A program made the position numbers and the translations under genes. 64,000 nucleotides of DNA from SB15 sp964639245 (GTDB lineage: Bacteria > Chloroflexota > Anaerolineae > Aggregatilineales > J027), in contig CAZXCU010000013.1 in NCBI GenBank assembly GCA_964639245.1, positions 75,177-139,176 on the forward strand, given 5' to 3'. The number at the start of each line of letters is the position of its first letter. Positions within the stretch are counted from its first letter, which is position 1. The notes below the pieces were generated by a model. That model saw only the letters and a list, made by a program, of their open reading frames with translations. It had not been told where the DNA came from and made no database searches. Positions 25,464 to 34,389 of this stretch are shown here, piece by piece.

Positions 25464-26072
25464 ATGGCATACGAAATTGGACGTGTTCTCCGCGCTAGCA
25501 CCGACGGTTTTACCTGTGGTACACGTAGCCCGGAAATTGGACGACCTGCCTTTGGCGCATTTGTGCAAACCACCAGCACCGCTTTCGATTATGAATTGAC
25601 GGTTATCGGGGTGATTACCCAGATTCGGATTGACGATGACCCGCTAATCCGTCAATTGGTGATGGCGGGCAGCATGGAAGATGCGATTCTGCGTGACCAG
25701 CGCGAAAACCGCATGGTGCCAGTGGAAATTGAAGTGCTGAACGTGGGGTATCTCTACACCACTAAAAAAAGTTCGCAAATTTTCCAGAGCTTACCACCGC
25801 GCCCACCCCTCAGCCTTGACCCGGTGATGCTGTGCAGCGCGGAGGAGGTCATCGACTTTACCCGACGATTGGATTTTTTGCGGCTGATTGCCAATGCAGG
25901 GGGTGTTCCCACTGCTGATTTGCTGGCAGCTTCTGTGCGCGAGGCTACCCTTGCCCGTGCGCCCGAAGACCAGCAGGAATTTTTGGTCAAAGCAGGGCGA
26001 CGCTTAGCCGATTTGATGACAGGCAATCTTGCCATGCTCAAGCATGTTTTAACCCTGCTTAATCCGATGTAA
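25464..26072 (+). CDS. Stand-alone HAS-barrel (HerA N-domain-like) protein
   Basis: A 202-residue protein whose N-terminal ~110 residues match the HAS-barrel that caps HerA-type ATPases: EIGRVLRASTDGFTCGTR, FGAFVQT, TVIGVITQIR and NVGYLYT. The ATPase domain is absent. The C-terminal half is helical (DFTRRLDFLRLIANAGG, LADLMTGNLAMLKHVLTLL). It begins directly after the nurA stop with AAGGA upstream. The likely role is to connect NurA to a HerA encoded elsewhere or to another ring; this is inferred from domain and position. Confidence 0.72.
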   Translation: MAYEIGRVLRASTDGFTCGTRSPEIGRPAFGAFVQTTSTAFDYELTVIGVITQIRIDDDPLIRQLVMAGSMEDAILRDQRENRMVPVEIEVLNVGYLYTTKKSSQIFQSLPPRPPLSLDPVMLCSAEEVIDFTRRLDFLRLIANAGGVPTADLLAASVREATLARAPEDQQEFLVKAGRRLADLMTGNLAMLKHVLTLLNPM

Positions 26073-26102
26073 ACCGACCCTGCAAAGGGTATCAGCACAG
26101 TG

Positions 26103-27533
26103 TTAGGGTGTAGATTGTTGGGAAATGACCGGTTGAATCAACAATTCCGGCGCAAAACGTCCCAAACGCCCTTCCATATCCACACAGGCTACCGACACCG
26201 CCTCATAGGTGCGAAAGCCGTTCCATGAGAGCGACGTGGTGGCTTGAACGGTATAAAATTCGTCATATCGCAGCGACCCAAAACCCCGCAGTGCCACTAC
26301 GTAACTTTGACAGACTGGATTATGCGACCATTCCAGCACCATACTGCCTGCGTCGGTGGTACTCTGGCGCAAAGGACGCAAACTGGGCGGATTTGGCCCG
26401 TCGGCAAACATTTCCAGCGCCGCTAAAATCACCTGTGTGGTTTTGGTCAGATAATTCACATCAATTAAATCAATGGTATCGCGGGTGGTATGGGCGATGG
26501 TGGGGTCATCAGCAGCTTCAATGAGCCGTACCGCCGGATAGCCTTCGTCGCTAAAACTCATGTGGTCGCCCCAACGCCCAGCACGGTCAAGGCTGTCCTC
26601 AATCGTGAGGGTCATGCCCGGTACATAGCGCGTGACGGCGACATCAATCATCCGCGCAACCATCCGTGAGGCGGAACTTTCATTTGGCCCGGCGGAAAAA
26701 ATTCGCATCATATTGTCGTAACGTTCGCCGCGTCGTCCGGTAGGGTTGCCGATGATATCCATGTTAATCACAGCGGTGAGGGGGATGTTATTGACGCTGA
26801 TATAATCACGAACAAAGGTTTGGCTGCCTTGCCGTCCGGTTTCTTCGGCAGTGAACAGGACAAAAACAATCGTTGCCCGGTGCGGTTTTTGCACGGCAAT
26901 GCGTGCCAATTCTAAAATCGCGGCGATCCCCGACCCGTTATCATTTGCGCCGGGCTGGTAGCTGTCGCCATTAAACCAATTTTGCAGGGCGGTGTCGTAA
27001 TGCGCGGTGAACATGACCACACCCGCCGCCGCATCTGTTCCCGTGATGCTCATGATAATATTGGAGGGGTAAATTTCCTGTCCTGCCCATTCCATCCGAA
27101 AGGTATGCGGGTAGACATCGATTTGAATACCCGGATTCGGGCTGGTTGCGGCAATGGCTTTGAGTTCCTCAATGAGCCAATTTTGCGCGGCTTGAATCCC
27201 CCGGTTGGGCGCGGGACTGCTCAAAATATGACGGGTTTCAAAACTAACCAGCGTTTTGATGTCCTCCATCATGCGCTCCCCGTTGACCATCGCAATGCTG
27301 CTTGGCGCGACAATCGGCGCTTCTGACCCCTGCTCAATAATGCCAATGGGCGGCTCAACCTCAAAGGCTTGTACCTGGAGGGTCGGCGGTACAATGGCCG
27401 ATTCAGGGGTGATGGTGGACATGGGGGTACTGGGCGCGAGAGTCGGAGGGGCTTCGGTTGCCAGCGAACACGCTAACGAGACAAACGTTAAAAATCCAAT
27501 AAAATACAGCAATCGGTTTCTCATAGTTGGCAT
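26103..27533 (-). CDS. M28-family metallopeptidase lipoprotein
   Basis: A 476-residue exported zinc peptidase (aminopeptidase Y/S or PSMA-like). The N-terminus is a lipoprotein signal with lipobox SLAC, then a Thr/Pro-rich linker. The M28 domain shows the zinc ligands in FTAHYDT, GANDNGSG, FTAEETG (the general-base Glu pair) and INMDIIGN, and the late histidine in IAHTTRDTID. The C-terminal ~100 residues form an Fn3-like segment (MVLEWSHNPVCQSYVVAL). It lies on the opposite strand between the NurA pair and mre11 and is probably unrelated to them. Two in-frame ATGs (27533, 27524) are possible starts. Confidence 0.88.
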   Translation of the reverse strand: MPTMRNRLLYFIGFLTFVSLACSLATEAPPTLAPSTPMSTITPESAIVPPTLQVQAFEVEPPIGIIEQGSEAPIVAPSSIAMVNGERMMEDIKTLVSFETRHILSSPAPNRGIQAAQNWLIEELKAIAATSPNPGIQIDVYPHTFRMEWAGQEIYPSNIIMSITGTDAAAGVVMFTAHYDTALQNWFNGDSYQPGANDNGSGIAAILELARIAVQKPHRATIVFVLFTAEETGRQGSQTFVRDYISVNNIPLTAVINMDIIGNPTGRRGERYDNMMRIFSAGPNESSASRMVARMIDVAVTRYVPGMTLTIEDSLDRAGRWGDHMSFSDEGYPAVRLIEAADDPTIAHTTRDTIDLIDVNYLTKTTQVILAALEMFADGPNPPSLRPLRQSTTDAGSMVLEWSHNPVCQSYVVALRGFGSLRYDEFYTVQATTSLSWNGFRTYEAVSVACVDMEGRLGRFAPELLIQPVISQQSTP

Positions 27534-27609
27534 TTTATCACAGCACCCTTTGAGGATACCCTATGGTTATTCTATGGCTGCATGAATGATAGCTTACATC
27601 TGCTCGACT

Positions 27610-27672
27610 GAGGACGAAAATTTTGTGGATTTTCAATCCTCACTAAAAAACACTTCTGTCAGGCGATATAAT
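27610..27672 (+). promoter_or_regulatory. Hairpin and consensus -10 box before mre11
   Basis: A perfect TATAAT lies at 27667-27672, 58 nt before the mre11 ATG, but no good -35 is present 16-18 nt upstream. Just before it, GAGGACGAAAAT pairs with ATTTTCAATCCTC (27610-27641) as an imperfect hairpin. Either an activator-dependent promoter or chance. Confidence 0.35.
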
Positions 27673-27729
27673 AAGCATCAATAGAAAATTTGGGCGATTT
27701 TCGCATTGCCCCACCATGGATTGTGATGA

Positions 27730-28974
27730 ATGAGTAAAGTCAAACTGCTCCACTTTGCGGATGTGCATGTTGGCATGGAAAATTACGGCAAAACCAATCC
27801 TTCAACCGGGTTGTCATCCCGGGTGATGGATTTTCTGCGGCGCATGGATGAAATGGTCGACTATGCCCATCGGCATGATGTGGATTTAGCCATCTTTGCG
27901 GGAGATGCTTTTAAATCGCGCAATCCAAATCCGACCTTTCAGCGCGAATTTGCCTACCGCGTGCAGGATTTAGCTGCGCTGTGTCCGGTGGTGCTGCTGG
28001 TAGGCAATCACGACTTACCCACCAATATCAAACGCGCTTCCAGCATCGAAATTTACAATACGCTGCGTGTGCCGAATGTGCATGTCGGCATGGAATATGA
28101 TATCCTGCCGATTGAAACCAAAGCGGGTCTGGTGCAGGTAGCTACCGCACCCTACCCTGTTCGCACTCAACTGCTGGAAGAGGAACAGGACAGAAGCGGC
28201 ATGGGCATCGCGGATTTAGATTCCATGCTGCAAGAGGTTTTGCATCATCAATTGGCGGCGCTGGCAGAAAAAGCCGCTTTGTCGGATGCGCCGCGTGTTC
28301 TCACCGGGCATTTTACCATTGACGGTGCAGTCACGGGCAGCGAACGGCAAATCATGTTAGGGCGGGATGTCGCCGCGCTTCTTTCATCAGTTGCCAATCC
28401 GGTCTGGGATTATGTGGCAATGGGGCATGTGCATAAACATCAGGATTTAACCCGCAACGACCCATTTAAACCGCCTGTGGTTTACAGTGGCAGCCTTGAA
28501 CGGATTGATTTTGGCGAAGAAGCCGATAACAAGGGTTTTGTCTGGGTGGAATTGGAACGCGGCAATACTCAGTATCAATTTGTTCCCGTTAAATCGCGCC
28601 CGTTTGTCACCCTGCGAATCAACGTGTGTGCCTCCATGAATCCGACTCAGGAGGTTTTAAAGCTCATCCATGAACATGAATTGGATGATGCAGTGGTGCG
28701 TTTGCTCATCACCTGCGACCCCGAAACGGATGCCATGCTGCACATGCGCGAAATTGAAGAGGTGTTGCGTCATAGTGGGGCAAATTTTGTGGCGGCGGTG
28801 CATAAACAGGTTGAACGGGCAGGGCGGGCGCGATTGGGTGGTAGTCCCGAAGGGCTGACCCCCCATGAATTGTTAGAGCGCTATTTTGACAGCCGTTCAC
28901 TTGAGCCAGAACGGATGGATACCTTAATGGAAGCGGCGGAAACCATTTTCCGTGTGGCGGATGAAACACTGTAG
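27730..28974 (+). CDS. Mre11/SbcD-type DNA repair exonuclease
   Basis: A 414-residue Mn-dependent phosphoesterase that, with Rad50, opens and trims DNA double-strand ends. All metallophosphoesterase motifs are present: DVH (residues 11-13), GDAF (D59), GNHD (92-95), TGHF and MGHVHKH. A capping domain follows and the C-terminal ~60 residues are helical, as in the Rad50-binding part. The gene is followed without a gap by a lipoprotein gene and then by rad50. The sequence is closer in layout to archaeal Mre11 than to E. coli SbcD by eye; a tree would be needed to say so firmly. Confidence 0.92.
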   Translation: MSKVKLLHFADVHVGMENYGKTNPSTGLSSRVMDFLRRMDEMVDYAHRHDVDLAIFAGDAFKSRNPNPTFQREFAYRVQDLAALCPVVLLVGNHDLPTNIKRASSIEIYNTLRVPNVHVGMEYDILPIETKAGLVQVATAPYPVRTQLLEEEQDRSGMGIADLDSMLQEVLHHQLAALAEKAALSDAPRVLTGHFTIDGAVTGSERQIMLGRDVAALLSSVANPVWDYVAMGHVHKHQDLTRNDPFKPPVVYSGSLERIDFGEEADNKGFVWVELERGNTQYQFVPVKSRPFVTLRINVCASMNPTQEVLKLIHEHELDDAVVRLLITCDPETDAMLHMREIEEVLRHSGANFVAAVHKQVERAGRARLGGSPEGLTPHELLERYFDSRSLEPERMDTLMEAAETIFRVADETL

Positions 28975-29619
28975 ATGCGTGCTAAGTTATTAAACTTCCT
29001 TATCGCGTCCATCGCTCTCGGATTTTTGTGCCTATTCCTCGCTGCCTGTGGGAGTGCGCTTGAATCGCCCGAAAATTTACCCAATGGCTACACCGTCTAT
29101 ACAGGGGATCGAGTCGGATTAGCCCTACCCGCCGATTGGACGTTTACCCCGGTCAGCGCCGAAGATTTCAAGGCGGGGGCGGACAAAATCCGCGCAACCA
29201 ACCCAACTTTGGCAGAGCGCATGGATGAGATGGCACAGGAAATTCAAAAAGACACCCTGCGTTTCTGGGCAAACCACAACACCGATTCTGTTACAGTGAA
29301 TATCGCGGCGGAAAGCGTGCCATTTTTTGAAACCGTCGAGAATCATGCACAGGCCAATCGGAATGGGCTGGAGAAATTTGGCTATACCATCCTTGAAACC
29401 GATACCACCGAACTCAATGGCAAAAAAGCTGCGTATACCCAAGCCATTATTGAGGTGAATGTGTCTGATTCGCAAAGCCTGAATTGGGTTTTGATTCAAT
29501 ACACCCTCCTTGACGATGGCACAGCCTACAGCCTCAGTTTTGGTGTGCCACACCTGCTCCTCGCGGAATATGAACCTATTTTTGAAGACATCGCCAATAC
29601 ATTTCACAGGGTGGATTAA
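28975..29619 (+). CDS. Lipoprotein embedded between mre11 and rad50
   Basis: A 214-residue predicted lipoprotein with lipobox LAAC (Cys near residue 25). The mature part resembles PsbP/DUF1795-like small alpha-beta domains (GLALPADWTFTPVS, then YTLLDDGTAYSLSFGVP and a final helix with FEDIANTF). Its ATG follows the mre11 TAG directly, and its TAA is followed directly by the rad50 ATG, so the three are in one unit with no spacer. Why an exported protein sits in a nuclease operon is unclear; it may be an inserted gene. Confidence 0.75.
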   Translation: MRAKLLNFLIASIALGFLCLFLAACGSALESPENLPNGYTVYTGDRVGLALPADWTFTPVSAEDFKAGADKIRATNPTLAERMDEMAQEIQKDTLRFWANHNTDSVTVNIAAESVPFFETVENHAQANRNGLEKFGYTILETDTTELNGKKAAYTQAIIEVNVSDSQSLNWVLIQYTLLDDGTAYSLSFGVPHLLLAEYEPIFEDIANTFHRVD

Positions 29620-32202
29620 ATGCTGCCTACACGACTTGAACTGAAAAATTTCCTTGCGTACCAAGCCCCGGATCCCTTGATTCTGGAAAATTTACATCTG
29701 GCCTGTTTGACAGGGGAAAACGGGGCAGGCAAAAGCTCCTTGCTGGATGCGATTTCGTGGGCGTTGTGGGGCAAAGCCCGCACCCGTTCCGACGATGATT
29801 TGATTCACATGGGGCAGGACGAGATGGCGGTCACGTTGGATTTTATACAGGACAAACAGTTTTTCCGTGTGACCCGCAAACGCAAACTCGGCAAAGCCCG
29901 TCAGGATGGACGACGCGCACCGGGACAGAGCGATTTATTCCTGTTTTGTTACGATGACGAGCGTAAATCCTATGTGGTGATTAGCGAACCTTCCATGCGC
30001 GAAACCCAGATTCGGATCAATCAGCTTTTGCGCCTGGATTATGATGTGTTTGTCAACTCGGCGTTTTTGCAGCAGGGACAAGCCGATGCCTTCACAACCA
30101 AAACTCCGACCCAGCGCAAGGAAATTTTAAGCGAGATTTTGGGGTTGAATCGGTGGGAAAAATACGAAGAAAAAGCCAAAGAAGAACTGCGGAGTGTTCA
30201 GGATGAGATGAAACTCCTCTCCACCCGCATCAGTGAAATTGAAAATGAACTCAATGAAGAACCTGCCCTCAAACTGGATCTGGAACATGCCCAAGTTCAG
30301 CTTACCGATGCGCGTACTGCAATGGAGCAGGCCGAACATCGTTTGGCAGAAATTCAAGGGGCAGATCTGGAACTGCGCCATGTTCAAGAATTGTTGGCTT
30401 CCATCCATTACAACATCCAAGAACGCACCAAAGATATTGTCACCCTGCGCGAAGAAATTGTGCGGCATCAAACCCGTTTGACGCAATATCAGCAAATTCT
30501 GGAAAATGCCGAAGCCATCCAAGAAGGCTATGCCCAATTGGAAGAAGCCCGTTCCGCCGATTTAGAATTGGGCGATAAGCTGCGTGAATTGAATGTGCTG
30601 AATCAGCGCATCGCTATTTTGGAACGTCAGCTAAGTGAATCGCGCCAGCAAATTGAATTGGAACTCCGTCAACTTCATACCCTGATTGAAAATGATACGC
30701 AGGTCACGCTGGTAGGCGACCAAGCGCGGGAAAATATCCAGCACATTGACGAGGACATCCGCAAGTTAGAAGCGCTGGAAAAAGACCGCGATGTCTACCG
30801 TGACCAACTTCAAACCCTCAAAACCGAACAGGCTGCACTGGTGGCGACCAATCAGACGCTTAAAGTCGAAATGGATGAGATTAAAGAACGGCTTAAACTC
30901 ATCGAAACCTCCAAAGAGCCGGCCTGTCCGGTGTGTTTGCAGCCGCTTGACGAGACCCATAAGCATGAATTGCACGAAAAGTTCCAAACCGATGGCAAAC
31001 AACGCGGCGATACCTACCGAGCCAACAAAAAGCGTACCGAAGATATTGCGGCAGAAATGAAACAACTTGAAGTGGAAATCGCCACTGCCGACAAAGATTT
31101 AAAACATTTGCCCAGTTTGCGGACAGAACGCGGTGCATCCGAGCAGCAAATTAGTGTGGCCTTTGAAGCGGAACAGCGCATCCAAGCCAAACAAGCTCAG
31201 TTGGATGAACTTTACAATGTGCTGCATGAGGAGCGTTTTGGCGATGAAATTCGGCATCAATTGAGGATGGCGTATGAGGAACGGGATAATCTGGGCTACG
31301 ATTCCGAAACGCATAATCTGGTGCGCGAAAATCTGAGTACCTATTTGATTTATCAGGACAGAGCCAAAGAACTCGAATTCGCACAGCAGGCTATCCCGCA
31401 AATTCAAGAACAACTGGAGTCCACCCAGAAACGACTTGAACGTACCGACAAAAGCCTCGCGGACTACCAACAACAGGCCAGCGCTTATCAAACTGATATT
31501 GAGCAGTTACAACTCACAGTGCTTGAAATGCGCCGCCGCCAAGAGGAAGTCAACCACCAGCGGACTTTGTTCCGTAATGCTGAAGAAAAAGTTATCAGTG
31601 TGGAACAGCAACTGCGCTCCATTTCTCAGATGCGCGAACGCCGCGCCCAGATGATGGAAAAGCGGGTGGTGCTGGCGGAAAAAGAAGGCATTTACGAACA
31701 ACTCAAAGTTGCCTTTAGCAGCAAAGGCGTTCCCGCCATGATTATCGAAGCGGCGATTCCCGAATTGGAAGATTCCGCGAATCGACTGTTGGGGCGCATG
31801 ACCAGTAATCGAATGCACCTGCGTTTTGATACCCAGCGCGAAAAGAAAACCGGCGGCATGATTGAAACGTTGGACATTCTCATCAGTGACGAACTCGGCA
31901 CCCGCGATTACAGCCTATTTAGCGGCGGGGAAGCCTTCCGTGTCAATTTTGCGATTCGGATTGCCCTCAGTCAGATGTTGGCGCGGCGGGCCGGGGCGCA
32001 GTTACGCACCTTGTTCATTGACGAGGGCTTCGGCACACAAGATTCGGTGGGGCGGGAACGCTTGGTTGAGGCCATTACTTCGATTCAGGATGATTTTGAC
32101 CTGATTCTGGTGATTACCCATATTGATGAACTGCGTGATGCCTTCCCTGCCTTGATTGAAGTCACCAAAACCCCTAAAGGCAGTTTTGCGATGGTGCGAT
32201 AG
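29620..32202 (+). CDS. Rad50/SbcC-type SMC-like ATPase
   Basis: An 860-residue ATPase partner of Mre11. Walker A is GENGAGKSS (32-40), the Q-loop is in LQQGQADAF near 149, and long coiled coils (about 180-420 and 460-680) flank a zinc hook CPVC at 436-439. The signature FSGGEAFRVNFAIRIALS and Walker B LRTLFIDEGFGTQD follow, with the D-loop after it. The length fits archaeal and bacterial Rad50 (~850-900) rather than E. coli SbcC (~1050). It dimerises through the hook and holds DNA ends for Mre11. Confidence 0.93.
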   Translation: MLPTRLELKNFLAYQAPDPLILENLHLACLTGENGAGKSSLLDAISWALWGKARTRSDDDLIHMGQDEMAVTLDFIQDKQFFRVTRKRKLGKARQDGRRAPGQSDLFLFCYDDERKSYVVISEPSMRETQIRINQLLRLDYDVFVNSAFLQQGQADAFTTKTPTQRKEILSEILGLNRWEKYEEKAKEELRSVQDEMKLLSTRISEIENELNEEPALKLDLEHAQVQLTDARTAMEQAEHRLAEIQGADLELRHVQELLASIHYNIQERTKDIVTLREEIVRHQTRLTQYQQILENAEAIQEGYAQLEEARSADLELGDKLRELNVLNQRIAILERQLSESRQQIELELRQLHTLIENDTQVTLVGDQARENIQHIDEDIRKLEALEKDRDVYRDQLQTLKTEQAALVATNQTLKVEMDEIKERLKLIETSKEPACPVCLQPLDETHKHELHEKFQTDGKQRGDTYRANKKRTEDIAAEMKQLEVEIATADKDLKHLPSLRTERGASEQQISVAFEAEQRIQAKQAQLDELYNVLHEERFGDEIRHQLRMAYEERDNLGYDSETHNLVRENLSTYLIYQDRAKELEFAQQAIPQIQEQLESTQKRLERTDKSLADYQQQASAYQTDIEQLQLTVLEMRRRQEEVNHQRTLFRNAEEKVISVEQQLRSISQMRERRAQMMEKRVVLAEKEGIYEQLKVAFSSKGVPAMIIEAAIPELEDSANRLLGRMTSNRMHLRFDTQREKKTGGMIETLDILISDELGTRDYSLFSGGEAFRVNFAIRIALSQMLARRAGAQLRTLFIDEGFGTQDSVGRERLVEAITSIQDDFDLILVITHIDELRDAFPALIEVTKTPKGSFAMVR

Positions 32203-32210
32203 GAGTAACA

Positions 32211-32801
32211 ATGAACACATTAGCGCTTGATGCAGTTGTTTCACAAAATGAATTTATGCGCTTGCTCAATGAGGACGCATGGTTTGAAGTTATAAATGGA
32301 GAAGTAATCCCGGTGTCTCCCAATAGATATTTTCATCATGTCGTAGTATCGAATATTTATGACATTTTAAAAGCCTATCTGCGGCAAAATAAGTTAGGGC
32401 GGGTGTTGCCAGATGGGATGATCTGTGTGCTGAGGGTGAATGAAAATGGGGTGCGCGATTCGCGTATACCCGATGTGTGTTTTATTCGTAAAGAACGTCT
32501 ACCAAAAGGGTTTAGGCGAAATGATGTTTTTTATGGCGCACCTGACCTCGTGGTAGAAGTCGTCTCACCGGGGGAGGGCGCGTCGGATTTACGCGATAAG
32601 ATTGTGGATTATTTGAGTGAAGGAACAGAACAAGTCTGGGTAGTGTATCCGAACCATCAGGAAGTGCATGTTTACACGGGAAAACGCGGTGAAACCGTGC
32701 GGATTTACCGATCTGATGAGCAATTAGAAGCTGAAAGTTTATTCCCTGATTTGAAACTTACGGTGGCTGCATTTTTTGCGGATGAATTTGAGGAGGAGTA
32801 A
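32211..32801 (+). CDS. Uma2-family (DUF820) PD-(D/E)XK-fold protein
   Basis: A 196-residue member of the Uma2 family that is greatly expanded in cyanobacteria and Chloroflexota. Typical are RLLNEDAWFEVINGEV at the start, RIPDVCFI (the PD motif), APDLVVEVVSPGE (ExV strand), DLRDKIVDYLSEG (the Lys) and QVWVVYPN. Nuclease activity is predicted from the fold; the biological role is unknown. It lies 8 nt after rad50, so it may ride on that transcript. Confidence 0.88.
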   Translation: MNTLALDAVVSQNEFMRLLNEDAWFEVINGEVIPVSPNRYFHHVVVSNIYDILKAYLRQNKLGRVLPDGMICVLRVNENGVRDSRIPDVCFIRKERLPKGFRRNDVFYGAPDLVVEVVSPGEGASDLRDKIVDYLSEGTEQVWVVYPNHQEVHVYTGKRGETVRIYRSDEQLEAESLFPDLKLTVAAFFADEFEEE

Positions 32802-32902
32802 ATCCTACTAACTTTTAAATGCGGATATGGGTCTTTCGTAGAGGCTATCAACAGTAGCAAAGAACGAGGGAAAACCCGATGGATCTTCCCTCAAAAATAA
32901 GG

Positions 32903-34267
32903 TTATTGGGCGTTTGCCGCACAACGAAAACCAAGTGAGGCGCGGGGTTCAGTGGGGTTCACATTCATGCGATGTACCGTCCGGGCAAAAATCGGTACAT
33001 TGTCCCAACCCCCGCCGCGTGCCACCCGTTCTGTCCCGCTAATTGGCCCGCGTGGGTTTGGCCCGGCCGATTCGGGCAAGCTGTAGTAATTTTCCTGGTA
33101 AAAATCGGCTGTCCATTCGGAAACATTGCCCGCCATATTATACACACCGTAAGCACTCACACCGCGTGCATATTCAATAATAGCCACCGTTCCATCCTGT
33201 ACCGGGCGGGAGGCTTTGGCATTTTCAGGAATCCATTCCGGCCCCCAAGGATAAATGCTGTTGGCAGGGCCACGCGCTGCCCGTTCCCATTCTGCTTCGG
33301 TAGGCAAACGGCGACCAATAGCACGGCAATACGCATCTGCTCCCGCCCAAGTCACATAAATTGCGGGGTGGTCAATGAGAAAGTCTGCCCCCGCCAGCGC
33401 ATAGCGGTTATTGGCAGCATCGTATTGAATATAGCTGTTCGGTTCGCTGTCACGGGTCAGCACACAGGGCAGCCCGCCACATCCACTTCTATCAGGACGA
33501 GATTCGGGGTTTTGTTCCAATAGGTAATTTAGAAAATTTACATATTGGCGCACACTAACTTCGTAAATTTCAATTTGATAATTATCCAGCGTGACCTGAT
33601 GCGGCGGGGTTGAGTCAATGATCATCGTTTCGTCACAAGTTCCAGCATCACGGGTGATACAATCATCCACCGCATCTAAGCCTTCTTCACGGGTTGTCCC
33701 CATAGTAAAGGTTCCGCCGGGGATAGGAACAAGGGTGGTTGCCCCCGCCAGTAAGGTTTCGGGCAGCACCGCTTCAGGGCCCACACCACGCGGTGTCCGT
33801 GTTGCCCCCACTTCGGGGGTGACAGGCGTGGCTTGGGCGCTGGGGTCTATACCCGGAACATCTTCCTCCGCGTTGCCGCCCTGTCCGGCGATTGACGCAG
33901 TTGTGCTGCCGGGCAGAGGCGTTGCGCCGTCTGCCGCAGGTAAGGTCGTCGGCGTAAATGTGGGGACATTGGCAGTCGGGGTGATGTCCGCCGCAGTTTC
34001 AGTGACTTCTTGAGTCGCTGCGGTTGGGGTGATGGGGTCAGGTGTGGAGGTGAGTGTTAGGGTTGCTGTTGGAACACTGGTGTTGGTCACAACAATGGCC
34101 TCTGGTTCACTGCCGCCGGTATCCAGCCCGCTAATTTCTACCAGATTCAAGACGTAGGCTGAAAGACACACCACCGCCGAACAGCCAATCCCTAACACCA
34201 TGCCTGTGATAAGCCACAACCAGCTTGCATCGCGGGTTCGCCGCCGCATCGGAATCTCAATACCCAT
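32903..34267 (-). CDS. FGE/SUMF1-like protein with TM anchor, lacking catalytic cysteines
   Basis: A 454-residue protein. One TM helix (about 15-40) is followed by a ~120-residue Thr/Pro/Ala-rich linker and a C-terminal FGE-sulfatase domain from about 185. Signs of the domain are TLVPIPGGTFTMGTT, RRLPTEAEWERAARG, YNMAGNVSEWTADFY and LGFRCAAN. True formylglycine-generating enzymes carry two cysteines in the strand after RGGS; here the stretch reads ARGGGWDNVPIFARTVHRM with none. It probably binds a ligand or modifies something else outside the cell. A GAGGT-like site is not seen; start taken as the first ATG. Confidence 0.8.
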   Translation of the reverse strand: MGIEIPMRRRTRDASWLWLITGMVLGIGCSAVVCLSAYVLNLVEISGLDTGGSEPEAIVVTNTSVPTATLTLTSTPDPITPTAATQEVTETAADITPTANVPTFTPTTLPAADGATPLPGSTTASIAGQGGNAEEDVPGIDPSAQATPVTPEVGATRTPRGVGPEAVLPETLLAGATTLVPIPGGTFTMGTTREEGLDAVDDCITRDAGTCDETMIIDSTPPHQVTLDNYQIEIYEVSVRQYVNFLNYLLEQNPESRPDRSGCGGLPCVLTRDSEPNSYIQYDAANNRYALAGADFLIDHPAIYVTWAGADAYCRAIGRRLPTEAEWERAARGPANSIYPWGPEWIPENAKASRPVQDGTVAIIEYARGVSAYGVYNMAGNVSEWTADFYQENYYSLPESAGPNPRGPISGTERVARGGGWDNVPIFARTVHRMNVNPTEPRASLGFRCAANAQ

Positions 34268-34389
34268 ACTATCACCCTTGTTTTAAGCCGATTTATCCTA
34301 GCGTTCAATTCTTATTTTGGTCTAAACGCTCACCCTACGAACATACTACGGGTAAGGCACTAAGGATAAAACAAACCTGTGCGAAATTG

